10,234 nucleotides of DNA from Planctomycetia bacterium (GTDB lineage: Bacteria; Planctomycetota; UBA1135; GCA-002686595), in assembly GCA_005778045.1 (NCBI GenBank), contig SXKQ01000220.1, forward strand, positions 1 through 10,234. Reading direction: 5' to 3'. The notes beneath the pieces were generated by a model. It was not told the DNA's origin and did not search any database. It saw only the letters and a list, made by a program, of their open reading frames with translations. A program made the position numbers and the translations under genes. The first letter of the stretch is position 1. The number at the start of each line of letters is the position of its first letter. Shown here piece after piece: positions 1 to 7,504 of this stretch.

Positions 1-45
1 ATCGGCCGTCCGCGCCAGATCTACACCGGCGCCACCAAGCGCTAG
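1..45 (+). CDS. C-terminal end of an unidentified protein (partial)
   Basis: The window opens inside a reading frame that runs from base 1 to a TAG at 43-45 and encodes IGRPRQIYTGATKR. The frame is open from the first base, and a strong intrinsic terminator starts 20 bases after the stop, which is where a real gene end would place it. Fourteen residues are too few to name the family. The tail is basic and has no membrane segment. That it is a real gene end is inferred mainly from the terminator behind it. Confidence 0.55.
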   Translation: MGRPRQIYTGATKR

Positions 46-64
46 CGCGACCTCGCGACCTACG

Positions 65-110
65 CTCGCCCTCGCTTCCGGTTCGCCGGGAGCGAGGGCG
101 AGTTGCTTTT
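65..110 (+). terminator. Rho-independent terminator with TTCG loop
   Basis: Arms at 65-81 and 86-102 can form a 17-bp stem with one G-T wobble, closed over a TTCG tetraloop at 82-85. The stem is followed directly by TTGCTTTT (103-110). It lies 20 bases after the stop codon at 43-45 and about 50 bases before the kinase start. It should end the transcript entering from the left and insulate the kinase-symporter operon from it. Confidence 0.85.
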
Positions 111-158
111 CGCAGGGCTTTGCAACGGCTTGTGCGGAGTGCCATCCTCACTCTCGCC

Positions 159-1313
159 ATGCGGCTCGCTCCCCAACGCCGACTTCCGCTCTCCACGCAG
201 CTCGTCGGCGTCGATGGTGGCGCGACCCACGTGCGCGCGGTGCACGTCGAGGTCGAGCCGGCGCCGGGCGGTGGCGTGCGCGTGCGCGCGAGCGGAGCCG
301 AGCGCATGCGGGTGCACCGACAGGTGCCGGGCTTCGAGACGCCCGCGGAGCTCGGCCTCGCGGGGCCCGAGAAGCTCGGTCCGATCGGCGCCGCGGAGCG
401 CGAGCAGGGCTGGGCGTGGGTCGAGTCGACCGCGCGCTGCGTGCTCGAGCTCGCACGCGAGCGCGGGGCGGCGCGCGTGCTGCTCGGCATCGCGTTCCCC
501 GGGCGCAAGACGGCCGACGCGCGCGGTATCGAGTTCGCGCTGAACGGGCCGCGCGTGCCGGAGTTTCTCGACCAGCTCGAGCAGCTGCTGCGCTCGGAGG
601 GGCTCGAGTTCGACGGCGAGCGGCTCGGTCTGCAAAGCGACGGCTGGTGCGCGGGCGTGGGCGAGGTCCATGCCGATGAAGGCGGGCTGCGGGGCGTGCG
701 CGATGCGTACTACGTCGGCGGCGGCACGGGGCTCGCGGAGGCGCTGTGCCTGCGCGGCGAGCTGGTCGAACTCGCCCAGATCGAGGACTGGTTCCCGCGC
801 GGCTGGCGCATGCAGTGGGACGGTGCGCCGCTGGAGAGCTGGGTGTCGGCCTCGGGGATCAACCGTCGCTGGGCGGACATCACCGGTCTTGGCCTGCCGC
901 TCGAGCCGGGCAGGTTCCCCGAGGATCGCGTGCAGCGCGATCCGCGCGCGCGCGAGCTGCTCGAGCAGGCGGGCGAGGCGCTCGGCCAGCTCTTGTCGCA
1001 CCGGCTGGTGGCGCTGCAGGCCGGTGGAAGGCCTGAGAGCGGCCACGCCGGCCCGATTCGTCTCGAGCGCGTGCTCATCGGCGCCCAGCTCGGCCGCATG
1101 CTCGCCAACCCGGGTACGCAGGGCTCGCTGCGGCGCGCGTTCGAGGCGCGGCTCGACGAGGGCCTGCGCCGCACCGGGCTCGACGCGCTCTACCCGCCCG
1201 ATGGCGGGCGCGGGATGGAGCGGCGCGAGTTCGTGAAGCTGTCCCGGCTCGCACAACCCGCGGCGATCGGCGCCGCGGTCGAGGCGCTTTCCAAGTGGGG
1301 TGGCCGTGGCTGA
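159..1313 (+). CDS. ROK-like sugar kinase homologue (ASKHA fold)
   Basis: This 384-residue protein has the layout of ROK-family sugar kinases. The N-terminal phosphate-1 loop reads VGVDGGATHVRAV (residues 16-28), then comes a LLGIAFPGR stretch like the ROK GIGVPG region. SDGWCAGVGE places an Asp at about 161, the position of the ROK catalytic base (NDANAAALGE in typical members). The phosphate-2 loop is VGGGTG (about 186-191). The ROK zinc motif CGxxGCLE is degenerate: APLESWVSASG (about 223-233) aligns with GCLEAYASG but has no cysteines. This suggests a divergent or zinc-free ROK protein. A sugar or amino-sugar kinase role is inferred from fold and from the overlapping transporter gene. The ATG at 159 was chosen because only 15 residues precede the nucleotide motif; in-frame TTG at 120 and GTG at 132 are alternatives. 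No good ribosome binding site favours any of them. A BadF/BadG-type ATPase is a less likely reading. Confidence 0.7.
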   Translation: MRLAPQRRLPLSTQLVGVDGGATHVRAVHVEVEPAPGGGVRVRASGAERMRVHRQVPGFETPAELGLAGPEKLGPIGAAEREQGWAWVESTARCVLELARERGAARVLLGIAFPGRKTADARGIEFALNGPRVPEFLDQLEQLLRSEGLEFDGERLGLQSDGWCAGVGEVHADEGGLRGVRDAYYVGGGTGLAEALCLRGELVELAQIEDWFPRGWRMQWDGAPLESWVSASGINRRWADITGLGLPLEPGRFPEDRVQRDPRARELLEQAGEALGQLLSHRLVALQAGGRPESGHAGPIRLERVLIGAQLGRMLANPGTQGSLRRAFEARLDEGLRRTGLDALYPPDGGRGMERREFVKLSRLAQPAAIGAAVEALSKWGGRG

Positions 1314-3015
1314 CGCGCAGGGCACGCTCGCGGGCGGATTCAACTGGGTCGACTGGGCCGTCGTGATCGGCCTGTTCGCGCTGACGCACTGGATCGGGAC
1401 GATCACCGCGGGCAAGCCCGCGACGATCCGCGAGTTCTTCCTCGGCGGTCGCAAGCTGCCTTGGTACGCGGTCTCGGCCTCGATCATCGCCACCGAGATC
1501 AGCGCGGTGACTCTGATCAGCCTGCCGGCGACGGTGTTCAACGCAGGGGGCAACATCACCTACCTGCAGCTCGGCCTGATCGGACTGCTGCTCGCGCGCT
1601 GCATCGTCGCGCTGTGGCTGATTCCGAAGTACTACGAGCGGGAGATCTATAGTCCCTACGACTACATGGGCAGCGCGCTCGGCAAGCCCGCGCGCACGCT
1701 GACGACGATCCTGTTCTCCATCGGCGGCGTGCTCGGGCAGGCTGCGCGCGTGTACCTCACCGGCATCGTGCTGCAGGTCGTGCTGAACGACGAGCTTGCG
1801 GCGTTCGAGAGGGCCACGGGCATACCGGGTCTGTGGATCGCGATCGCCGTCATCGGCGTGGTGGCGATCGCGTGGACCTGGCTCGGCGGCATGGCGACGG
1901 TGATCTGGACGGACGCGGTGCTGTTCCTGATTTTCTTGGTGGCGATCGTGTTCGCGTTTTTCGCGGCCGTTTCCCACGTGGACGGCGGCGTGGCCGAGGT
2001 GGTGCGGCTCGGCGAGGAAGCCGGCAAGTTTCGCTTCTTCGACCTCGAAGCGACCTTCGCGCGTCCCTACACGATCTGGGCGGCGCTGATCGCCAACACG
2101 CTCGTCGGCGTGGGTGCGTTCGGCACCGACCAGCTCATGGCCCAGCGCGTGTTCTGCTGCCGCAACGCGAGCGATGCGAAGAAGGCCATGCTCGCGAGCT
2201 ACGGCTCGATGCTGGTCGCCGTCGCGGTGGCGATGGTCGGCATCGCGCTCTACGCCTACTACCAGCAGCATCCGCTGCAGGGTGCGGCTGCGGAGCTCTA
2301 CGCGCGGAAGAACGACCGCATCTTCCCGATCTTCATTGTCGAGGTGATGCCGGCCGGTATGCGCGGCCTGATCATCGCGGGTGCGTTCGCGGCGGCGATC
2401 TCGAGCCTCGACTCGATTCTCGCGGCGCTGTCGCAGACCGTGATGAGCGCGTTCGTGCTCAAGGACGTCGAGCAGCGCACGGAAGAGGAAGAGCGCCGCG
2501 CGGTGCGCACCTCCAAGCTGCTCGTGCTCGGCTTCGGCGTGCTGCTGTGCGTGATCGCGGCCTTCTGCGAGGTGATCCAGCGCGACGAGCGCTTCAAGGA
2601 CGTGCTCAACCTCGCGCTGTCGATGCCGACCTACACGCAGGGGGCGGTGCTCGCGACCTTCGCGCTCGCGTTCTTCCTCGGGCGGAGGATCGACGCGAGC
2701 GGCCTGCTGTTCGCAGCCCCGCTCAGCGTGCTCGCCGTGGTGTCGATCGCGTGGCACGGCGCGTGGACGCTGCCGACCTTGCGCTTCGGTTGCGCGGCGC
2801 TGCTCGTCGCTTGGGCGCTCGCGCGCCTGAAGGATACGGAGTCGCTCGCGCAACGAGCGCTGCGCTTCGCGGGACTCGCCGGGGGCTGCGCGGCCGTGCT
2901 CTGGATGAACTCGCAGGGTTGGGATGTCGCGTGGCCGTGGTTCGCGCCGCTGGGGCTCGTGTTCGCGTTCTCCTTCGGCTGGGCGCTGGCCCGCGAGCGA
3001 AGGGAGACGGCATGA
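1300..3015 (+). CDS. Sodium:solute symporter (SSS/SLC5 family)
   Basis: This 571-residue inner-membrane protein has about 13-15 hydrophobic segments, as expected for SSS transporters, which import sugars, amino acids or carboxylates with sodium. Family hallmarks are FFLGGRKLPWYAVSAS (46-61) followed by the TM1 stretch SLPATVF, GTDQLMAQR (275-283) in the mid-protein loop, and GAFAAAISSLDS (361-372). The paired serines 368-369 of that last motif sit at the expected Na2 sodium site. The length fits the family. The GTG start at 1300 lies 14 bases inside the kinase gene, so translation is probably coupled; a GTG at 1306 is an alternative. The lipoprotein start overlaps its stop. The substrate is unknown; the linked ROK-like kinase argues for a sugar, amino sugar or related compound, but that is inference. 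Confidence 0.9.
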   Translation: MAVADAQGTLAGGFNWVDWAVVIGLFALTHWIGTITAGKPATIREFFLGGRKLPWYAVSASIIATEISAVTLISLPATVFNAGGNITYLQLGLIGLLLARCIVALWLIPKYYEREIYSPYDYMGSALGKPARTLTTILFSIGGVLGQAARVYLTGIVLQVVLNDELAAFERATGIPGLWIAIAVIGVVAIAWTWLGGMATVIWTDAVLFLIFLVAIVFAFFAAVSHVDGGVAEVVRLGEEAGKFRFFDLEATFARPYTIWAALIANTLVGVGAFGTDQLMAQRVFCCRNASDAKKAMLASYGSMLVAVAVAMVGIALYAYYQQHPLQGAAAELYARKNDRIFPIFIVEVMPAGMRGLIIAGAFAAAISSLDSILAALSQTVMSAFVLKDVEQRTEEEERRAVRTSKLLVLGFGVLLCVIAAFCEVIQRDERFKDVLNLALSMPTYTQGAVLATFALAFFLGRRIDASGLLFAAPLSVLAVVSIAWHGAWTLPTLRFGCAALLVAWALARLKDTESLAQRALRFAGLAGGCAAVLWMNSQGWDVAWPWFAPLGLVFAFSFGWALARERRETA

Positions 3016-3668
3016 GACGCGCGCTGGCGTCGCTCGGCCTCGTTGCGTTGACCGCGTGCGGCGGGGGCGATGGCGCGGGGCAGGACATGGAACTCGGGGT
3101 GGCGAGCCCGTCCGATGTGGCGGAGCCCGTGCGCCTCGCCCGCGGCGCCTCGAGCGCATCGACGGCGAAGCCGTCCGGCGCACCCGCGCCCGCCGCGGCG
3201 GCGCGCGAACTCGCGTTCACGTTGCCGGAGGGCTGGATCGCGGAAACTCCGGCCGTCCCGCTGCGCAAGTTGCAGGCACGCGTGCCGCGCGTGGGGGGCG
3301 ACGCTCACGACGTGGAACTGACGGTGCTGTGGCGCGGCGCGGTCGGCATGGGCCCGCTCGAAGCGCAGCTCACGCGCTGGTCGCAGCAGTTCACTCAGGT
3401 CGACGGAGCTAGCTCGCGCGAGCGGCTCAAGCTCACGAGCAGCACGATCGGCGGCCGTGCGGTGACGGAGGCGGAACTGGAAGGCACGTGCGTCGCCGAG
3501 CGCACGCCGGGCTCCACGGAGCGCTGGAACGAGCCGGAGTGGAAGCTGCTCGGCGCCGTGATCGAGAGCGAATTCGGGCCGTACTACGTGCGACTGATCG
3601 GGCCGCGTGCAACGGTCGACTCTGCGTCGAGCGGGTTTCGCGCGTTGCTCGAGAGCACGGCGCGCTAG
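3012..3668 (+). CDS. Predicted lipoprotein, unknown function
   Basis: This 218-residue protein begins with a short lipoprotein signal peptide, MRRALASLGLVALTAC, whose lipobox LTAC puts the acylated cysteine at residue 16. A low-complexity Gly/Ala/Pro/Ser linker follows (about 17-65), then one globular region (66-218) starting ELAFTLPEGWIAE and containing TRWSQQF, which looks like a secreted beta-rich domain. I do not recognise a named family. The ATG at 3012 overlaps the symporter stop as ATGA and has a good ribosome binding site, AGGGAG at 3001-3006. A longer frame reading upstream through the symporter gene is a shadow, since the signal peptide and ribosome binding site mark this start. It is probably a membrane-anchored envelope protein made with the symporter; whether it helps uptake is unknown. 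Confidence 0.8.
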   Translation: MRRALASLGLVALTACGGGDGAGQDMELGVASPSDVAEPVRLARGASSASTAKPSGAPAPAAAARELAFTLPEGWIAETPAVPLRKLQARVPRVGGDAHDVELTVLWRGAVGMGPLEAQLTRWSQQFTQVDGASSRERLKLTSSTIGGRAVTEAELEGTCVAERTPGSTERWNEPEWKLLGAVIESEFGPYYVRLIGPRATVDSASSGFRALLESTAR

Positions 3669-4948
3669 TTGCCGGTGGGAGCCCGCAGGCGTGGGTTCCA
3701 GGTGAAGGCGGTTTCGCGCGGGACTTCGACCACCTGCGTGGCCGAGCCGACCGTGATGCGCGCCGTGCCCGCCGGAACTCCGCGCAGGACGTAGGCGCCG
3801 CTCGAGTCCGAGCGCGTCTCGCATGCCAGCCACGGGTGCGATGCGGCGAGGCGCAGCGGGATGTCGGCTGCGGGCTTACCGTCGCTTCCGTACACGGTGC
3901 CCGCCACGAGCGTTCCGCGCGCGAGGCGCACGATGTGCTCGTTGCGCTGCCCCGGCAAGGCCGTGATCTGCTGGTCGAAGGGCACGTTGTCCTCGTGCGA
4001 GACGAGCAGGCGCGAGGCGCCGGATTCGCAACCTGAGAGGTGGAAGCGGCCCTCGGCATCCGTGATGGCGAGCGCGCGCGGAGGCAACTCGCCGCCGACG
4101 AGTCCCTGCGGCTCGAGCGCCACCGCGGCGCCTTCGAGCGCCTGCTGGTCTGCGTCGAGCACTTGCCCGATCACGGTCGCTCCCGCCATCCCCAGCGCGA
4201 TGCGCAGCTCCACGCGCGCCGTCTCCGGGCCGCCGAGGGTCACGGGTACCGAGGGCGAGCGCTCGAGCGAGCGGGCGAAGAGGCGCAGCCCGGACGCGGC
4301 GCCGCGCAGCTCGAAACGGCCACTTGAATCGGACTCGCCGACACGCAGGGCTTCGCGACTTCCGGAACGAAGGATCCAGAGCGAGGCGTTGGACACGGAG
4401 CGACCGGACGCATCGATGGTGCGACCCTGCAGTCGATATCCGGCGTCGAGCACGAGACGCACGCTGCATGTCTCGTCCGAGACGATGCGCGCCTCGACCT
4501 CACCGCCGAGTCCGCTCGCGACGCGCACGCGGCCGGGCGGCAGGGATGCGAAGCGCGCGCGTCCTTCCCCGTCGCTCGTGGTTTCGCTCCACACCATGTC
4601 TGGCATGTTGCCGTCGAGTCGGAACGCGCTGAGCGGAAGGCCTGCGGTGGGACGAGGGCCGTCGGACCAGCTGACCTCGACTTCGAGCGCGCCGCCCGCA
4701 GCCGCGACGGGGCGCGGACGAAGGCCGCGGGGCAGCTCGGCGCTGCGGCGGGGCTCATCGCTCGCGGTGGAGACCGAAGTTTCGGACTGCTGCCGCTCGA
4801 GCGGAGCTGGCTTCGCTGCGGGCTCCGGGGCAGCGGCCGGCGCGGCGACGTCCCCGCCCGGGGGCTCGTCCGTTCCCAAAACTATCCACAGAGAGGCCCC
4901 CCCCGCGAGGAGCAGCACGAGTCCTGCGAGCGCCTGTACCGGCTTCAC
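3665..4948 (-). CDS. Membrane-anchored carboxypeptidase-regulatory-like repeat protein
   Basis: This 427-residue protein starts with an N-terminal hydrophobic helix (about 5-24), a signal anchor or signal peptide. A Pro/Ala/Glu-rich linker follows (about 27-85). The rest is about four consecutive beta-sandwich repeats of the carboxypeptidase-regulatory/Cna-B type. Recurring signatures are GRTIDASGRSVSNASL with SDSSGRFELRG (175-215), GQVLDADQQALEGAAV with TDAEGRFHLSG (261-306), and GTVYGSDGKPAADIPL with SDSSGAYVLRGVPAG (350-394). A more diverged copy spans about 88-166. Such domains are structural or binding modules, with no catalytic residues visible. The start is a GTG at 4948, four bases after the serine hydrolase stop, so the two are probably cotranscribed and may act together in the periplasm or envelope. 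Its TAG stop overlaps the opposing lipoprotein stop at CTAG (3665-3668). Confidence 0.8.
   Translation of the reverse strand: MKPVQALAGLVLLLAGGASLWIVLGTDEPPGGDVAAPAAAPEPAAKPAPLERQQSETSVSTASDEPRRSAELPRGLRPRPVAAAGGALEVEVSWSDGPRPTAGLPLSAFRLDGNMPDMVWSETTSDGEGRARFASLPPGRVRVASGLGGEVEARIVSDETCSVRLVLDAGYRLQGRTIDASGRSVSNASLWILRSGSREALRVGESDSSGRFELRGAASGLRLFARSLERSPSVPVTLGGPETARVELRIALGMAGATVIGQVLDADQQALEGAAVALEPQGLVGGELPPRALAITDAEGRFHLSGCESGASRLLVSHEDNVPFDQQITALPGQRNEHIVRLARGTLVAGTVYGSDGKPAADIPLRLAASHPWLACETRSDSSGAYVLRGVPAGTARITVGSATQVVEVPRETAFTWNPRLRAPTGN
3678..3699 (+). terminator. Possible hairpin terminator of the + strand operon
   Basis: Ten bases after the lipoprotein stop, 3678-3686 and 3691-3699 can pair as a 9-bp stem with two G-T wobbles over an AGGC loop. 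No T-run follows, so it is not a classic intrinsic terminator. The wobbles become A-C mismatches in the opposite strand's RNA, so it would work only for the + strand transcript. It lies inside the 3' end of the convergent gene. Confidence 0.25.
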
Positions 4949-4952
4949 GCGC

Positions 4953-6254
4953 TCACTTCGCCGCGAGGAACTCGCGCGCGCAGAGCTCGCCCAAGTCCGC
5001 CATCCACGGGAAGGCCAGCGAGTCGTAGTCGTACGTGTCGTCGTCGAGCACCCCGTCCGAGTTGGCGTAGAGAGTCGCGGCGAGGAAGAAGCCCTTCTGC
5101 GTGCGCGTGTCGACGATGTACGCGGTGTCGATCACGAAGCCATAGGCGAGCCCGACCTTGTTGTAGATCTTCACGTGCTCCTTCGGGATGACTCGCATCA
5201 CGCCGGGCAGGAAGAACTTGACGTAGTCGTCGGGGTACTTAGCACGCTCCCAGCGCGGGTTCTGCGAGTCCCCGGGATACTGCGACAGCGACTCGAGCAA
5301 CAGCGCGCGCTCCTCGTCGCCGAGGTCGAAGGGCTCGCCCTCGAACGGGAGCTCGGGACGCACGACGCGCGCGAGTCCGACCTGCAGGTCGCGCAGCGTG
5401 ACGCGGTTCTTGGCGATGAACGACATCGGCCCCGGCACGAGGTCCGCGCCTTCCATGCGGCCCTTGCCGATCAGCACGCCCTCGCGGTCGTCGACGTTGG
5501 CGAGCTCGAGCTTGCCCGTCTCCTCGGCGAGGCGCACGACGCCCTCGGGCATGCGCAGCTCGATCGTCGGCGTGCGGCGGTTCTCAAGGATGCTAACCTT
5601 GACCGAGAGGCGGTGCGAGATGCGCGTCGACGTCAAGCCCGCGCGCCACATGCGCTCGTTGAGGCGGTCGTGGCCGGCGAACTCGAATAGACGATTGAAG
5701 GACTCGTTGTCGGAGACAATCAGTGACTCGCGCACGAGGTGACGCAGCGTGAGCTTGCCGTCGGCGAGGTTGTCCGCATCGTTCGTCAGCATCGCGCTGC
5801 CACGGCGCGAGCCGTAGAAGGCGAGCGGCGTATCGAGCCTGAGGCCCGGCGCGGCCTTGCGCTGCAACTCTCGCATGCGCTCGAGCGCCGCCACAGCGCC
5901 GAGCAGCTTGACCGTGCTGGCTGGGTAGAAGTAGGCGGCGCCAGCGCGCCAGCCGTGAGCTACGAGTTCGGGCTTGCCCTCGCGCTCGGTGACCTCGCCC
6001 ACGAGCACCTGCGCGCGCAGGCCGACGGATTCCGAGAGCACCTTGTCCATGCGGCTCGCACGGCCCTCGAGGTCCGACTTGGCGTCGGCGGGCGCCGTCG
6101 CAGCCTCCGCACGCCAGCGATCACGGCCCTGTTCGAGCAGGGACCGCACTCGCTCGGGAGACTGGGTCGAGCCTTGGACCGCCGCCGGCGAATTTTGGGC
6201 AGTGGCCGGCAGGCAGCACGCAAGGATCGCGAGGACGGACGTTCGCATGCTCAT
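4953..6254 (-). CDS. Exported serine hydrolase, class A beta-lactamase-like
   Basis: This 433-residue protein has a likely signal peptide (residues 1-19, cleavage after ATA). The three penicillin-recognising serine enzyme motifs follow in order: SxxK as S113-T-V-K116 in YPASTVKLLG, SDN at 181-183 in VSDNESFNRLF, and a KTG-equivalent K366-V-G368 in YNKVGLAYG. This is the beta-lactamase2/PBP-like fold, acting through an acylated serine on beta-lactams, peptidoglycan peptides or esters. The gap from SDN to KVG is about 185 residues, against roughly 104 in class A beta-lactamases, so a segment is inserted. The class A Glu166 ExxLN motif is not evident. True beta-lactamase activity is therefore doubtful; a D,D-peptidase or esterase is as likely. 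The ATG at 6254 overlaps the lysA stop (ATGA); a second ATG lies at 6248. No ribosome binding site is seen upstream, so translational coupling is likely. Confidence 0.8.
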   Translation of the reverse strand: MSMRTSVLAILACCLPATAQNSPAAVQGSTQSPERVRSLLEQGRDRWRAEAATAPADAKSDLEGRASRMDKVLSESVGLRAQVLVGEVTEREGKPELVAHGWRAGAAYFYPASTVKLLGAVAALERMRELQRKAAPGLRLDTPLAFYGSRRGSAMLTNDADNLADGKLTLRHLVRESLIVSDNESFNRLFEFAGHDRLNERMWRAGLTSTRISHRLSVKVSILENRRTPTIELRMPEGVVRLAEETGKLELANVDDREGVLIGKGRMEGADLVPGPMSFIAKNRVTLRDLQVGLARVVRPELPFEGEPFDLGDEERALLLESLSQYPGDSQNPRWERAKYPDDYVKFFLPGVMRVIPKEHVKIYNKVGLAYGFVIDTAYIVDTRTQKGFFLAATLYANSDGVLDDDTYDYDSLAFPWMADLGELCAREFLAAK

Positions 6255-7504
6255 TCGAGGAGGTCCAGTTCGGGGCGCAGCAGAGCCTCATGGGTCTGGC
6301 GCGGACGCACCAGCCGGGCGGTTCCATTGTGGACCAGCACTTCGGCCGCGAGCAACTGGGAGTTGTAGCCGCTCGCCATCGCGGCCGCGTAGGCGCCCGC
6401 ATCGTGGAAATAAACGACGTCTCCGGGTTGCGCGCGGGGCAGGGCGCGGGGCTCCAGGGCGCCACCCTTAACTTGCGTAAATACGTCGGCGCTCTCGCAC
6501 AGCGGCCCGGCGACAGCTTGCGGGACCAGGGGCTCCGCTTCCCGGCCGAGCACCGAGATCTCGTGGTGCGCGCCGTACATCGCAGGGCGCACGAGGTTGT
6601 GGAAGCCAGCGTCGACGAACAGGTACTCGACCGTTCCGGCGCGCTTGCTCCCGCGCGCTTCCGCGAGCAGCACACCGGACTCCGCGACGAGGAAGCGTCC
6701 CGGCTCGAGCTCGAGGCGCAGCGAGCGGCCGAGCTCGCGCTCGACGCGCGTGCGTGCGCGATCCCAGACCTCGGCGAGCGGGCGGCAGTCGAAGTGTGGC
6801 TCGCCAGCATGGTAGGGGATGGGCAGGCCCCCGCCCGCGGAGAGCGAGCGCAGCGTCGAGGCGAACAGCGGGGCCGCGGCGACGAGCGCGTCCGCGGCGC
6901 GCGCGAGATGCTCGAGATCCGAGCCCGAGCCGATGTGCACGTGCAGACCGACCACGTCGAGGCCGAGCTCGCGCGCCTCGCGCGCCACGGTCGGCAGGTC
7001 CGCGTGCCAGATTCCGTGCTTGGAGTGCTCTCCTCCGGTGGTGACCTTGCGGTCGTGACCATGGCCGAAGCCCGGGTTCACGCGCAGCACGATGTCGCGT
7101 CGCGGCGGATTTTGCTGCGCGTACTGCGCGAGCATGAATGGCGAGCCTGCGTTGAGCTGGAACGGATGCTCGGCGAGCAGCGCGAGCGCGTCGTGGTCGA
7201 ACAGGTCCGCGCAGAACAGCACGTCGCGCGCCTCGAAACCGGCCGCGAGCGCCCGGCGCAACTCGCCTCCGGACACCGCGTCTACATGACAGCCCTCGCA
7301 GCGCAACAGGCGCAGAATCGCGAGGCTCGGGTTCGCCTTCTGCGCATAGCGCACGGCGTCGAATCCGCGACCTGAGCTCGCGCGCAGGTCGAGCAGTTCG
7401 CGCGCGCGAGCCACGATCGTCGCGCCGTCGTAGACGTACAGGGGCGTACCGTGCTCGCGCACGAGTCGCCTCAGCAGCTCGTCCGGAAGCGTGCGGTGCT
7501 TCAT
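6251..7504 (-). CDS. lysA: Diaminopimelate decarboxylase, E. coli-like type
   Basis: This 417-residue fold-type III PLP enzyme resembles E. coli LysA closely. It converts meso-diaminopimelate to L-lysine plus CO2, the last step of lysine synthesis. Visible residues are the PLP lysine K56 in YAQKANP, LRVNPGFGHGH (140-150), SKHGIW (161-166), HVHIGSG (188-194), the phosphate-binding GGG (224-226), EPGR (267-270), RPAMYG (306-311), the catalytic cysteine in GPLCESADVF (C336, E337) and the PLP-contacting tyrosine Y372 in GAYAAAM. The substrate-carboxylate residues known in this family (R270, R306, Y310, E337) are all present, which supports real DAP or a close analogue as substrate. Its ATG overlaps the synthase stop by 4 bases and its stop overlaps the hydrolase start by 4. 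Operon partners are a dehydrogenase and an oxoamine synthase rather than other lysine genes, so a recruited function in a different pathway is possible. Confidence 0.88.
   Translation of the reverse strand: MKHRTLPDELLRRLVREHGTPLYVYDGATIVARARELLDLRASSGRGFDAVRYAQKANPSLAILRLLRCEGCHVDAVSGGELRRALAAGFEARDVLFCADLFDHDALALLAEHPFQLNAGSPFMLAQYAQQNPPRRDIVLRVNPGFGHGHDRKVTTGGEHSKHGIWHADLPTVAREARELGLDVVGLHVHIGSGSDLEHLARAADALVAAAPLFASTLRSLSAGGGLPIPYHAGEPHFDCRPLAEVWDRARTRVERELGRSLRLELEPGRFLVAESGVLLAEARGSKRAGTVEYLFVDAGFHNLVRPAMYGAHHEISVLGREAEPLVPQAVAGPLCESADVFTQVKGGALEPRALPRAQPGDVVYFHDAGAYAAAMASGYNSQLLAAEVLVHNGTARLVRPRQTHEALLRPELDLLE

Noticed and set aside
60..1559. A 499-codon open frame on the - strand opposite the kinase gene
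   Set aside because: Composition is low-complexity Arg/Ala/Leu, it runs through the terminator hairpin, and the + strand frame has recognisable ROK motifs.
1075..3183. A 702-codon open frame on the - strand opposite the kinase end, the symporter and the lipoprotein start
   Set aside because: It is rich in Arg, His, Glu and Ala with no domain pattern, and it mirrors genes with clear motifs. Such antisense frames are expected at this GC content.
6195..6254. Lipobox reading (ILAC, cysteine 13) in the serine hydrolase signal peptide
   Set aside because: The Leu at -2 is unfavourable and the preceding region is very short; a standard cleavage after ATA at residue 19 fits better.
6290..7375. A 361-codon + strand open frame with a perfect-looking GAGGAGG upstream (around 6256-6262)
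   Set aside because: The GAGGAGG is about 27 bases from the ATG, too far to act on it, and the opposite strand encodes an unmistakable LysA.
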